A stretch of DNA of 64,000 nucleotides from Intestinibacter bartlettii (GCA_025148965.1 CP102273.1:62001-126000), one strand, 5' to 3'; positions 46,872 to 56,170 are shown, counted from the stretch's first letter. A program made the numbers and translations. Notes: generated from the letters alone by a model not told the origin.

Positions 46872-47594
46872 TTAATTATTTATAGATATTTTATCTTCCT
46901 TTTCTAAGTTCAATATTTTTTGAAAAACCTCAACAATTTTAAATTTTATTTGTAAATTATTTATATTTTTTTTATCTTTTTCAACTATTAGTTCATATTC
47001 ATCCTTTGTTAATACTTTTTTCAACTTTTCATCAGTTTCCTTATCTATTACATTATTTTGTTCATCCACAAAACAAAGCGGAGGAAACATTACACACCAC
47101 CAGTTTTTTCCTTGTCCTTTACCTATAATTATTTTTAATGATTTATATTCTCCTGCTGGTAAAACTACACTAGAGTATTGTTTAGTTGGAAATTTGCTGT
47201 ATCCTAAATTTATACTTACATCGTAGTTATATCCATTTTGTTTTATTGTTTCTTTACATATATCCATTAATTTATCTTTTTCATTTAATATTATTTTTTC
47301 ACTTTGGCTTATACTTTCTGAATCTTCTAGTTTAGGTTTTAAATAACTTATAACTTTATCTCTTACTTTTAATTTAAGTGCTTGGTCTTCTTCAGAATCA
47401 CTATTAGCCAAAACATGAAATCTTATTAAGTTTTCTTTATAATCATTAGAAAATGTATTGATTTTACATGATTGAGAATATGCATATCCGACCATTAATC
47501 CCAATACAATGAAAAGCATAACGCTATATAATATTATTTGTGATTTTATATTTTTATTTATTTTTAATATATTTTTTATTCTTTCATTTTTCAT
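46872..47594 (-). CDS. spoIIR: stage II sporulation protein R
   Basis: 240 residues. N-terminal membrane/signal segment (about 18-38), then the conserved SpoIIR core with NLIRFHVLANSDSEEDQALK and WWCVMFPPLCFVD. In Bacillus it is made in the forespore under sigma-F, is secreted into the intermembrane space and triggers SpoIIGA to process pro-sigma-E. The GGGGAT ribosome site precedes ATG 47594. No sigma-F promoter could be assigned with confidence. Confidence 0.95.
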   Translation of the reverse strand: MKNERIKNILKINKNIKSQIILYSVMLFIVLGLMVGYAYSQSCKINTFSNDYKENLIRFHVLANSDSEEDQALKLKVRDKVISYLKPKLEDSESISQSEKIILNEKDKLMDICKETIKQNGYNYDVSINLGYSKFPTKQYSSVVLPAGEYKSLKIIIGKGQGKNWWCVMFPPLCFVDEQNNVIDKETDEKLKKVLTKDEYELIVEKDKKNINNLQIKFKIVEVFQKILNLEKEDKISINN

Positions 47595-47714
47595 AATTTC
47601 ATCCCCACTTTAATATAAAAATCATTTAGTTTATACTTATTAATCTTTGACATTCCTATTTCATATATTGAGATTATTTCCAAGTTATTTGATTTTATAC
47701 AAAAAATTTAAAAT

Positions 47715-47813
47715 AAAAAAATGGTCCCCTAGCCAAATATTTATAAAACAGATATTATCTCATTATTGATAATAACTTTTTTATAAACATTTATTCTAGA
47801 GAACCATTTTTTT
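47715..47813 (-). terminator. long hairpin terminator after the GntR gene
   Basis: Arms of about 18 bases (47715-47732 with 47796-47813, AAAAAAATGGT...CTAG) with two mismatches, and an inner short hairpin around 47755-47775. A T-run follows on the minus strand. Confidence 0.8.
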
Positions 47814-47838
47814 AATATGTTTTTTCATTAAAATATTC

Positions 47839-48507
47839 CTATTTAGTGCAATGTTCTAGCATAAATTGTTCTGCTTTTTCTATATGTTTAATAGCAAATT
47901 TTTTAGAATCTGCTATATTTCCTTCTTTTATTGCATTTAAGATACTCTGATGCTCATCGATTAAGCTTAATGATGCATTAGAGTCAGATACATAAGTTAT
48001 TCTAAATCTTTGTACTTGTTCCCATAATGTATTTATCATTTTTTCTAATTTTTTATTATTAGCTGCTTTAAATATACATTCATGAAATTCTATATCTTTT
48101 TTTAATAACATATCAATGTTTTGAGTTCTTACAGCTTCTTCAAACTCAACTTCTAACTCTTCTAAATTTTTGATATCTTCATCATTTCTTCTTTCAGCTG
48201 CTAAAGATGCTCCTAACCCCTCTAAACTTGCTCTGATTTCTAGTACATCCATTAAATCTTTAACTGATATATTAGCTACATATGCTCCCTTTCTAGGTAA
48301 CATAATAACTAATCCTTCAAGTTCTAATTTTCTTATAGCTTCTCTCACCGGTGTTCTACTAACACCAAGTTGTTCTGCTAATTGTACCTCCATCAATCTT
48401 TGACCTGATTTTAATTTTCCTTCTAAAATGGCACTTCTCAAGTTTTCAAAAACAACATCTCTTAATGGCTTATAATTATCTAAATTTAATTTAGTTAAAC
48501 TATCCAT
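47839..48507 (-). CDS. GntR-family regulator with FCD domain
   Basis: 222 residues from ATG 48507, which lies inside the last codons of ispE (8-base overlap). An N-terminal winged helix (SGQRLMEVQLAEQLGVSRTP) and a C-terminal all-helical FCD ligand-binding domain with conserved D/H positions (FHECIF, EHQSILNAI). The FadR subgroup often binds organic acids through a metal, and the ligand is not known. This position, after ispE, is that of purR in Bacillus, but the protein is unrelated to PurR. Confidence 0.9.
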   Translation of the reverse strand: MDSLTKLNLDNYKPLRDVVFENLRSAILEGKLKSGQRLMEVQLAEQLGVSRTPVREAIRKLELEGLVIMLPRKGAYVANISVKDLMDVLEIRASLEGLGASLAAERRNDEDIKNLEELEVEFEEAVRTQNIDMLLKKDIEFHECIFKAANNKKLEKMINTLWEQVQRFRITYVSDSNASLSLIDEHQSILNAIKEGNIADSKKFAIKHIEKAEQFMLEHCTK

Positions 48508-49381
48508 TAACCTCAACCCCCTTTTCTTCACATGCTACGACGAATGTTTGCTTAAATTGTTTTTCTAATATAGCCTTGCATTTAACTGCATCTTCTCTAT
48601 TTTCATATAAACCAAAAACTGTTGGACCGCTTCCACTCATCATAGCTCCTAATGCCCTATTATTTGTCATTATATCTTTAATCTGTTGAATTACTGGATG
48701 TTTGTCCATAGTAACCCCCTCAAGAACATTAAACATATTTTCTGCTAATTGTCTAGTATCTTCATTTTTTAAGCATTCAATAAGGAATTTATTATTAGGT
48801 CTTTTATCGATGTCTTTTGAATCTATACATTCATAAACTTCTTTTGTTGATACAAATAAATCTGGTTTACAGACTAAAATACAGACATCTTTCGTTAACC
48901 CTTTGATTGGAGTTAATTCTTCACCAATCCCTAATGCTAAAACTGCTCCTCCATTTATACAAAAAGGTACGTCTGCCCCTAATTTTAATCCTATTTTCTC
49001 TAATTGTTGATTACTTAAATTTAAATTCCAAAGTTTGTTTAACCCTACTAATACAGCTGCGGCATTCGAACTTCCTCCTGCCATTCCAGCTGCTACTGGT
49101 ATATTCTTTTTAATGTGAATTTCTACCCCTTTATTTATATTAAACGTTTTTTTTATTAAATTAGCCGCTTTATATACAAGATTATTACAATCTAGTGGAA
49201 TTTCATCACTAGTACTTTTAATTGTAATTTGATCATTGTCCTTTTCATTAATTTCAATTAAATCATATAAATCAATTGTTTGCATTATCATTTCGACTAA
49301 ATGATATCCATCTTGTCTTTTTCCTAATACGTCTATAGATAAATTAATTTTTGCTCTACTTTTTAATGTTATTGAATTCAT
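48500..49381 (-). CDS. ispE: 4-diphosphocytidyl-2-C-methyl-D-erythritol kinase
   Basis: 293 residues, GHMP kinase. The ATP-binding loop PVAAGMAGGSSNAAAV lies near residue 91 and the C-terminal MSGSGPTVFGLY is intact. It carries out the ATP-dependent step of the non-mevalonate isoprenoid pathway. AAGGAGG precedes ATG 49381. It is followed by the overlapping GntR gene. The order veg-(SPOCS)-ispE resembles Bacillus veg-sspF-ispE. Confidence 0.96.
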   Translation of the reverse strand: MNSITLKSRAKINLSIDVLGKRQDGYHLVEMIMQTIDLYDLIEINEKDNDQITIKSTSDEIPLDCNNLVYKAANLIKKTFNINKGVEIHIKKNIPVAAGMAGGSSNAAAVLVGLNKLWNLNLSNQQLEKIGLKLGADVPFCINGGAVLALGIGEELTPIKGLTKDVCILVCKPDLFVSTKEVYECIDSKDIDKRPNNKFLIECLKNEDTRQLAENMFNVLEGVTMDKHPVIQQIKDIMTNNRALGAMMSGSGPTVFGLYENREDAVKCKAILEKQFKQTFVVACEEKGVEVNG

Positions 49382-49453
49382 TTTAGCCTCCTTAATACTT
49401 GTTTTTGTATATCGTATAATGCATTACTATTTATAATTATACTACAAAAACAA

Positions 49454-49482
49454 AATAATAGGGGATACTATCCCCTATTATT
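49454..49482 (-). terminator. terminator after the SPOCS-LysM gene
   Basis: AATAATAGGGGA (49454-49465) pairs perfectly with 49471-49482, and TTTTGTTTTTG follows on the minus strand. Confidence 0.9.
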
Positions 49483-49511
49483 TATCATTTTAACTAATAT
49501 TATCGCAATTT

Positions 49512-51062
49512 CTATTCATCCTGTGCAACTTTTTTTTCTAAAATTAAGCACTTACCTGGTTGCAATTCTTCATCCATACTAATTTCATTTGTTTGTGCTA
49601 TTTCTTCTTCTGTAGTGTTATATTTTTTAGCTATATCCCATAAATTATCGTCTTCTTTACAGATATAAATAATTATACTTGGAGCAGTTGATAAATCATA
49701 GTCTCCTTTATCTTCACCTTTTATTATAAAACTTTCAGGTTTTTTATCTATAGCTTCAACAAATCTATTTATTTTTATGTTTAAATCGATTTGATTTTTA
49801 CTTAAATCTATATCTATTTTTTCTATACAAATCGTATTAAATACAGAACATGTATCTGTTAGTTTATTTATTTCTAATTCATGTTCAAAAGGTATCTCTT
49901 CGCTTATTTTATAAATCATTTTTAATCCTTCAATTGGAATAAAAAGAATATCGACTTTTATTATACCTTGTATTACACAATTTGAACCTTCTATATATGT
50001 GTTTTCTATAGATGCATTACAACAAGCATTTACTATATCTTTTATTTGTATATCTTCATTATCATAAGTTATATTTTCTCTAACTAAGAAAGTATCACTA
50101 TTCGCCATTAAAGTTTTATTTAGATTTATTAATCTGTGTTCGAATTTGATTATTTTTTGTGGAGAATACGCATCTTGTAAAACCTCTCTTGTAACTTCTT
50201 CACACACTTTTACTTTTGAGAAAACAGTGCATTCAACTTCTAAAAGTCCAGTATTATTATCTTCATTACGCTTAAATTCATAATTGAAATCACCCATATT
50301 CATAAGTATTTCTTCTTGCATACCATCGAACACTCCTGGTACTTCAATAAATTGAGTAAAGTCAATACCTACTCTTTCTAACTCTACAATATCAGAATCA
50401 TAAGTGTAAGCTAAAGGATTTATTTCTAAAACTCCTCCAATAATAACTTTATTATCTGTTATTCTACTTTCTTTAACTCTTACAACTGGATTTATATTGA
50501 TAATATCTTGTATTTCTTCTATGTTTACTGTAATTGTATCTCTGACTACATTTTCTGACTTTTCTATACCAACTATATCTTGGAATGAAATTTCTTTTCT
50601 GTGTTTTTGAATTCCTTCAACTTGAGAAACATCTTTTACTATATCAAGTCTTTGTTTTTCAAATAAACTTCCTCTGATATTAATCAATGCTCCTACTTTT
50701 ATTTTTCTTTCATTCATTATAGTACAATCAACATGTTCTACTTCTGGATAAAGCATATATTCCATATCAGAAGTAATATTATCTCTTTCTATAACTTCAT
50801 TGATCTCAATTTTACCACTTATATTTGATACTGTACTTTTGTCATCAGCAATATATATGACATTGTAATTGAAACTTCCTCTACAAGTTATTTTTCCCTC
50901 TAGCATCTCAACTTTTCTTAGAACTATGTATCCCATAGTATCAACAATATCATATACGTCTAATTTTTTGTCTGGAACAACATTTTCAGATTCTATAAAT
51001 GTTTGAAATTTGCCAAACTCCATTCTATTGTCTATTTTAATAATATCTTTAATCAACTCCAC
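49512..51062 (-). CDS. SPOCS (DUF3794) and LysM domain protein
   Basis: 516 residues from GTG 51062, which is 6 bases after GGGAGGG; the in-frame ATG 51077 overlaps that site. Several beta-rich SPOCS/DUF3794 repeats fill most of the protein (for example around GSFNYNVIYIADDKS and CVIQGIIKVDILFIP). They are followed by a C-terminal LysM domain (about 468-512, YICKEDDNLWDIAKKYNTT). SPOCS proteins act in spore coat/exosporium assembly, and LysM binds peptidoglycan, so a cortex-coat link in the mother cell is inferred. It stands between veg and ispE where Bacillus has sspF. Confidence 0.88.
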   Translation of the reverse strand: MELIKDIIKIDNRMEFGKFQTFIESENVVPDKKLDVYDIVDTMGYIVLRKVEMLEGKITCRGSFNYNVIYIADDKSTVSNISGKIEINEVIERDNITSDMEYMLYPEVEHVDCTIMNERKIKVGALINIRGSLFEKQRLDIVKDVSQVEGIQKHRKEISFQDIVGIEKSENVVRDTITVNIEEIQDIININPVVRVKESRITDNKVIIGGVLEINPLAYTYDSDIVELERVGIDFTQFIEVPGVFDGMQEEILMNMGDFNYEFKRNEDNNTGLLEVECTVFSKVKVCEEVTREVLQDAYSPQKIIKFEHRLINLNKTLMANSDTFLVRENITYDNEDIQIKDIVNACCNASIENTYIEGSNCVIQGIIKVDILFIPIEGLKMIYKISEEIPFEHELEINKLTDTCSVFNTICIEKIDIDLSKNQIDLNIKINRFVEAIDKKPESFIIKGEDKGDYDLSTAPSIIIYICKEDDNLWDIAKKYNTTEEEIAQTNEISMDEELQPGKCLILEKKVAQDE

Positions 51063-51144
51063 GACTATCCCTCCCATATAATCTAACTATTAAATTATAT
51101 TTACGGAGACAAAAAAAAATTACACCTATTTAATAGGTATAATT

Positions 51145-51414
51145 TTAACTTACGCTTAAATTGTCTTCTTGATTTTTGCAAATTTGTAATTTTACATTTG
51201 CTGTCAATAAATCAGAGTAGCTATAAGATACTCTTTGATTTCCATTCGATGTTCCGTCTAACTTTACTACAAAAACACTTGGGTATACATTCTCTAATAC
51301 CCCTACTTTTGTAACAATTTGCTTTCTACCTTTATTCGCCTTTAAAACTATCGTCTTCCCTAAATGTTTTTCTAGGGTAACTCTAATTTTATCTAAAGTT
51401 TGAACAGTAGCCAC
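51145..51414 (-). CDS. veg: Veg protein
   Basis: 89 residues from GTG 51414, an SH3-like small protein (LEKHLGKTIVLKANKGRKQI) of the Veg/DUF1021 family. In Bacillus it is very highly transcribed and stimulates biofilm matrix genes. It has its own consensus promoter and sits after yabG, as in Bacillus. The gap to the SPOCS gene is 82 bases. Confidence 0.95.
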   Translation of the reverse strand: MATVQTLDKIRVTLEKHLGKTIVLKANKGRKQIVTKVGVLENVYPSVFVVKLDGTSNGNQRVSYSYSDLLTANVKLQICKNQEDNLSVS

Positions 51415-51447
51415 GAGATCACCTTCTCCATTTTATTATATGTTTAC

Positions 51448-51476
51448 ATAATACCATATTTTTGTTATTCTGTCAA
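51448..51476 (-). promoter_or_regulatory. promoter of veg
   Basis: Minus strand TTGACA (51471-51476), 17 bases, TATTAT (51448-51453). Strong near-consensus, as known for veg in Bacillus. Confidence 0.85.
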
Positions 51477-51620
51477 ATCTATAAACTAATAATTTTATAT
51501 TTTTTTCATTCTATTGTCAATAGTATTTTATAAGAATACAGTATTATTTTTATTTTATATTAAAATCTTTTTATTTTTAATAAAATTAGCTACTGTTCTT
51601 TATTTTTTTGTTAGATTTTA

Positions 51621-52481
51621 TCACAATAATGGTCTTGGCATAGCCCATCTAAATTTGCCTCTAGTTTCAAATCCACCAATACCTTTTACACCTGTAATTG
51701 TTTGATCTAATATTTCTTCTATTGGAACTACTACATCAATTCTTGAGCATGCTATTTTTTCCACTATAAATACAGGGTCTAATGCATGTATCATTATTCT
51801 TCCCGGTGAACTTGCATAATTTGCTCCAGCTTTCATTAAAGCCTCATAATTAGATTGACATGCACCCGCAAATATAACCAAAGTATCTAAGTCAGGTTGC
51901 CACTTTCTTGCCTCTTTTACTGCTTTTAAAAAGTTATATGAATTTCTATAATTATTTATATTTTTTAAATCTCCGTTTTTAACATGAAGTGCATCATGGC
52001 CTGTTATAACTAAAATATCTGGTTTATGTTTTTCTAATAAATTTTTAACTTCTTTATACTGATTTGTCTCTGGTATTGCCACCCCAACTGCTGGGATGCC
52101 TAATTGTGAATATACATCTAAACATATTTTTAAATATTCTTTGTCCCCATCTATTTGGAGCACCTTTCCCGGAACTCCATAGACATTTGCTGGTTGCTGC
52201 GCCGATTTTGGTAATCCACGCATATTTCTTCTATCTCTATCTTTAGCCTTTTTTAATGATCTATATAAAATGCTTTCAACGTTTTTATCCATCAATATTT
52301 CTCTTATATCAGGTGGTTTTAATATTTCCAAATCACTTAATTCTGCATCTGCTATTATTCTAAAGGCTACTCCTTTCAATATAGCTATTTTTTTACCATT
52401 TTCATCAACGATGATGTCAGTAATTTTAAAAACTATATCTTTGTTGTAGGATTTTCTGGCAACAATATCTCCAACTTTCAT
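51621..52481 (-). CDS. yabG: sporulation-specific protease YabG
   Basis: 286 residues with the family blocks ITGHDALHVKNGD, FAGACQSNYEAL and GRIMIHALDPVF. The conserved His/Cys pair in those blocks agrees with its assignment as a cysteine-type protease family. It trims spore coat proteins, and in Clostridioides it processes germination proteins. It is next to veg, as in Bacillus. GGGGG precedes ATG 52481. A sigma-K promoter was not identified. Confidence 0.95.
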   Translation of the reverse strand: MKVGDIVARKSYNKDIVFKITDIIVDENGKKIAILKGVAFRIIADAELSDLEILKPPDIREILMDKNVESILYRSLKKAKDRDRRNMRGLPKSAQQPANVYGVPGKVLQIDGDKEYLKICLDVYSQLGIPAVGVAIPETNQYKEVKNLLEKHKPDILVITGHDALHVKNGDLKNINNYRNSYNFLKAVKEARKWQPDLDTLVIFAGACQSNYEALMKAGANYASSPGRIMIHALDPVFIVEKIACSRIDVVVPIEEILDQTITGVKGIGGFETRGKFRWAMPRPLL

Positions 52482-52630
52482 GATAATCCCCCTATTACTA
52501 GATTTAATTTATATTATGTTTTTTAGCAGTTTTTGTTCCATAAGTTATATTTTTTAACATTGTTTAACTTACAAGGATTATATTATATAATTTAGATATA
52601 ATTTAATTGAGCTTACAAGGGGGATTAATA

Positions 52631-53233
52631 ATGAAAATAGGGATTTTAGCATGTTCAGTTTTTGAACCTGAACTAGAAAAAGTTTTAAGTGATATAAAAA
52701 ACAAGAAATTATTTGAAGATAATATAAAAGTAACTTACTTACATTTCGGATTACATACTAATTTAGATAAATTAGAAAAAGATGTTACAGATTCTTTAGA
52801 TAAATTAACATTAGAATATGATAAAGTAATTGTTCTTTATGGTTCTAAATGTCATTATAGATTTTTTGAGTTCTTAAAGAAATACGATAATATAGTAACT
52901 ATCAAACCTGCAAACTGTTTAGAAGCTATTATCGGTGATAAAGTTATCGAATCATATGTTGAGGGCAAAGACATCTATTTAACTTCAGGTTGGGTAGAAA
53001 AATTCGATGAATTAAACGAATTTAGTAATGCAGTAGACAATTATGATAGATTAAATCAATTTGGTATGTATGAAAATGCTATAATAGGGGATACAGGTGT
53101 TATTGAAATAACTGACGATATGATATTTGAATTATACGAAAAAATTCAAGTTCCTGTCGAAGTTGAACCTGTAGATATTAACATATTTGAAAATTTAATA
53201 ATGGATGCAATTCAAAGATCTATCAATGATTAA
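52631..53233 (+). CDS. DUF1638 domain protein
   Basis: 200 residues from ATG 52631, which follows AAGGGGG. Earlier in-frame codons overlap that site. MKIGILACSVFEPELEKVL opens the protein, and further on VIVLYGSKCHYRF, KPANCLEAIIGDK and TSGWVEKF match DUF1638, a family of unknown biochemistry with conserved cysteines (C8, C78 and C98 here), often seen with corrinoid and methyl-transfer genes. No such genes are near it here. It stands alone, divergent from yabG, with its own terminator. Confidence 0.8.
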   Translation: MKIGILACSVFEPELEKVLSDIKNKKLFEDNIKVTYLHFGLHTNLDKLEKDVTDSLDKLTLEYDKVIVLYGSKCHYRFFEFLKKYDNIVTIKPANCLEAIIGDKVIESYVEGKDIYLTSGWVEKFDELNEFSNAVDNYDRLNQFGMYENAIIGDTGVIEITDDMIFELYEKIQVPVEVEPVDINIFENLIMDAIQRSIND

Positions 53234-53268
53234 ATCTATTTAAATTTTAATATTGAATTGTATAATAA

Positions 53269-53310
53269 AAAGAATATTATTAGAAATTTAATTCTCAATA
53301 ATATTCTTTT
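53269..53310. terminator. bidirectional terminator
   Basis: A 14-bp perfect stem AAAAGAATATTATT (53269-53282) with 53297-53310, with T-runs on both sides, between convergent genes. Confidence 0.85.
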
Positions 53311-53321
53311 TTAATATATTT

Positions 53322-53669
53322 TTAATCATCGATATGCTCATGCCCCCAGTTACAAAGTGCTTGCAACACAGGCATAAGTGATTCACCTCTTTCAGATAAT
53401 CTATACTCAACTTTTGGTGGAACTTGTGGATATTCAGTTCTTATTATTAAATCATCTGCTTCTAATTCTTTTAACTGTTTGCTAAGCATTTTGTGAGTAA
53501 CATCTCCCAACGCTCTTTTTAATTCTCCATAACGTAAAACTTCATTTTTCCAAAGCCAAAACAATATATGCATTTTCCATTTTCCATCTATTAGAGACAT
53601 CGCATACATAAATGGATTTGCATTGACCTCTTTGCACTTCAATAAGTTATTATTATTTTCTGTACTCAT
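53322..53669 (-). CDS. HxlR-family transcriptional regulator
   Basis: 115 residues, winged-helix HxlR (MarR-like) fold: MSLIDGKWKMHILFWLW, ELKRALGDVTHKMLSKQLKEL and the C-terminal GHEHI-like end. C12 lies near the N-terminus (LLKCKEV), where redox-sensing members often carry a cysteine. It is divergent from a flavin reductase-like gene, with a palindrome between them, and probably controls it and itself. The inducer is unknown, and reactive electrophiles or oxidants are typical for the family. Confidence 0.92.
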   Translation of the reverse strand: MSTENNNNLLKCKEVNANPFMYAMSLIDGKWKMHILFWLWKNEVLRYGELKRALGDVTHKMLSKQLKELEADDLIIRTEYPQVPPKVEYRLSERGESLMPVLQALCNWGHEHIDD

Positions 53670-53702
53670 ATATACTCTCCTTTGTGATAGTATCTGTAAA
53701 AA

Positions 53703-53714
53703 AAGTACGTACTT
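53703..53714. promoter_or_regulatory. candidate HxlR operator
   Basis: Perfect palindrome AAGTACGTACTT. Its right edge overlaps the predicted -35 of the flavin reductase gene. Confidence 0.65.
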
Positions 53715-53741
53715 ACTTTTTATTTTACTTTAGTCTATCAT
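53713..53741 (+). promoter_or_regulatory. predicted promoter of flavin reductase gene
   Basis: TTACTT (53713-53718), 17 bases, TATCAT (53736-53741). The weak -35 under the palindrome fits a regulated gene. Confidence 0.5.
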
Positions 53742-53772
53742 AAATATATATTAAGGAAAAGGAGATGTAATA

Positions 53773-54312
53773 ATGAAAAAACAAATAGAAGTATTCGATT
53801 ATGCTAACGACATTTTAAAAGCTGTTAAAACTGGCGTTTTACTTACAACTAAAACTGATGACAAAGTAAATACTATGACTATTTCATGGGGAACTCTTGG
53901 AATAGAATGGGGCAAAACTATATTCACAGTTTTTGTAAGAGAAAATAGATTCACAAAATCACAATTAGATAAAAATCCTGAATTTACAATAAATGTTCCA
54001 GTTGGTGATTTTAATAAAAAAATCCTAGGTATAGCTGGTACAAAATCAGGACATGACATGGATAAAATAAAAGAAATGGGCTTAACATTAGAAGAGTCAG
54101 AAAAAATTTCTGTTCCTGGAATCAAAGAATTACCACTAACTCTTGAATGTAAAGTTTTATACAAACAAGAGCAAGACAGAAATGCTATCCCTGCTGATAT
54201 AGTAGAAGATTGCTACCCTGCTGATGTTGACAGTTCATTCCACGGCGCTAACAAAGACTATCATACTGCTTATTATGGTGAAATTGTTAATGCTTATATA
54301 ATTCAAGACTAA
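53773..54312 (+). CDS. flavin reductase family protein
   Basis: 179 residues, FMN-binding split-barrel fold: VNTMTISWGTLGIEW and TVFVRENRFTKSQL in the FMN-contact region, NPEFTINVP after it. Relatives reduce flavins or bind FMN as small oxidoreductases. The divergent HxlR gene suggests a redox or electrophile response. AAAAGGAGATG precedes ATG 53773. A strong terminator follows. Confidence 0.9.
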   Translation: MKKQIEVFDYANDILKAVKTGVLLTTKTDDKVNTMTISWGTLGIEWGKTIFTVFVRENRFTKSQLDKNPEFTINVPVGDFNKKILGIAGTKSGHDMDKIKEMGLTLEESEKISVPGIKELPLTLECKVLYKQEQDRNAIPADIVEDCYPADVDSSFHGANKDYHTAYYGEIVNAYIIQD

Positions 54313-54315
54313 TAC

Positions 54316-54349
54316 AAAAAGCCATTCTATCTATTAAGAATGGCTTTTT
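54316..54349. terminator. bidirectional terminator
   Basis: A 13-bp perfect stem AAAAAGCCATTCT (54316-54328) with 54337-54349. T-runs follow on the plus strand and, more weakly, on the minus strand. It is shared by the convergent flavin reductase and DXS-like genes. Confidence 0.9.
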
Positions 54350-54397
54350 TTCTATAAAAATATTTTTTTAAAATTAAATTACTTTAATAACTATAAA

Positions 54398-56170
54398 TTA
54401 TTTAATCCTACCTTCAATATAATTAACTATTTTTTCAGGTGTAATTCCTAATTCATCTAATAATTGATTTGGATTATATCTATCATAGAATTCTTTTTCT
54501 AATCCATAGTTTTTAACTTTCATATCAGAATCTCCATAGAAGCTTGCTATCGATTCTCCAAATCCTCCACGTAATATACCATCTTCTAATGTTATAACTA
54601 ACTCGTGGTTTTGTTTTAAATCTTCAAGTAATTCTTTGTCTACTCCTGAAGCAAACCTTGGATTTATTAATGTCGGTTTGAAACCTAGTTTGTCTTCAAC
54701 TATTTTTGATGCTTCTTCACCTATTTGATAGAAATCACCTAATCCTAATATTGCTACTTTAGAGCCTTCTTCTTCAACTTTAAATTTATTTATGATGTTA
54801 GAATAATCTTTTTCTGCCTCTCTTTCATCATTTATAACTCCATTACCTGGCATTAAAATCATTACTGGATGTTCTTGTTGTTCAATAGACCAATCTAGCA
54901 TTGCAAAATATTCAACTTTATTTGTTGGTGCTAATAAAACTAAATTTGGTATATTAGAAAATGCCGCAATAGTGAATATACCTAAATGTGTTACATCAGT
55001 TAATCCTGTTACTGATGTATAATTTAAAACTATTGTAGCTGGATTAGAATTTATACATAAATCTTGTGAAATTTGATCATAACTTCTTTGAATAAATGTT
55101 GCATTCGTTCCTAGAACTGGTTTTCCTCCATTTTTCGCAATTCCTGAAACTAGGGCAACAGCATGTTCTTCTGCTATACCTACATCTACAAATTGTTCCC
55201 CCGCTTCTTGTCTTCTTTCTATTCCAAAACCAATAGTCATTGGCATAGCTGGAGTTACTGCAACAACTGTATTATCCTTTTTCATTTTATCTAATAAGAA
55301 TTTTGCTGTTAAGTCTGCATAACTCTCGGTGTTTCCAAAGTTCACTGTTACTTTTCCTGTTTCTGAATCAAATGGTAATGTCCAGTGCCATGACTCTTTA
55401 TTTTCTTCTGCAAGTTTATAACCTTTACCTTTTTTAGTATTTATATGAACTACTATAGGATGATCTATATCTTTAATTTTTTGGAATAATTCTATCATTT
55501 TTTCAATATTATTTCCATCTGCTTCATAAATATAATCTAGTCCCATAGCTTTAAATAAATTATTTGAAGCTTGTCCATTTGTCTCCCTTAATTCATCTAA
55601 GTTTTTGTATAAACCACCGTGGTTTTCTGCTATAGATTGTTGATTATCGTTGACTATGATTATGAAATTAGAATTTAACTCAGAACCCGCGAAGTTTAAA
55701 CCTTCTAATGCTTCTCCTCCACTTAATGAACCATCACCTATTACAGCAACTACATTATAGTCTTCTTTCTTTAAATCTCTAGCTTTTGCTAATCCAGAAG
55801 CTAAACTTATTGATGTTGATGTATGCCCAACATTGAAGAAGTCATGTTCACTTTCCTCTGGATTTGTATATCCTGATACTGTTTTATAAGATTTTTCATC
55901 TATAAATCCTTCTTTTCTTCCAGTTAAAATCTTATGTGCGTAACTTTGATGTGAAACATCAAATACAAATTTATCTTTTGGTGATTCAAAAACATAATGC
56001 ATGGCAATTATAGCTTCAACCATTCCGAAGTTTGGACCGAAATGTCCACCATTTTTACTTAATTTTTGTAATAAAACTTCTCTTATTTCTTCAGATAATT
56101 TTTCTAGATTATCAATTGATAAGTCGTTTAAATCTGATGGATGATTTATTTTATTTAATATGTCTAACAT
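54398..56170 (-). CDS. 1-deoxy-D-xylulose-5-phosphate synthase-like enzyme
   Basis: 590 residues from ATG 56170, 5 bases after TAGGAGG. The open frame upstream lacks a site. It is a thiamine-diphosphate enzyme: GGHFGPNFG (41-49), HQSYAHKILTGR (74-85), the ThDP motif from GDGSLSGGEAL (145-155) to NDN (174-176), and catalytic Glu in DVGIAEEHA (329-337). True DXS has a DRAGLVG-xDG-xTH block. Here that place reads LNYTSVTGLTDVTH (382-395), without the arginine and first aspartate. It is also about 30 residues shorter than typical DXS. It may be a paralogue with a different acceptor; the genuine dxs would be elsewhere. Confidence 0.8.
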   Translation of the reverse strand: MLDILNKINHPSDLNDLSIDNLEKLSEEIREVLLQKLSKNGGHFGPNFGMVEAIIAMHYVFESPKDKFVFDVSHQSYAHKILTGRKEGFIDEKSYKTVSGYTNPEESEHDFFNVGHTSTSISLASGLAKARDLKKEDYNVVAVIGDGSLSGGEALEGLNFAGSELNSNFIIIVNDNQQSIAENHGGLYKNLDELRETNGQASNNLFKAMGLDYIYEADGNNIEKMIELFQKIKDIDHPIVVHINTKKGKGYKLAEENKESWHWTLPFDSETGKVTVNFGNTESYADLTAKFLLDKMKKDNTVVAVTPAMPMTIGFGIERRQEAGEQFVDVGIAEEHAVALVSGIAKNGGKPVLGTNATFIQRSYDQISQDLCINSNPATIVLNYTSVTGLTDVTHLGIFTIAAFSNIPNLVLLAPTNKVEYFAMLDWSIEQQEHPVMILMPGNGVINDEREAEKDYSNIINKFKVEEEGSKVAILGLGDFYQIGEEASKIVEDKLGFKPTLINPRFASGVDKELLEDLKQNHELVITLEDGILRGGFGESIASFYGDSDMKVKNYGLEKEFYDRYNPNQLLDELGITPEKIVNYIEGRIK

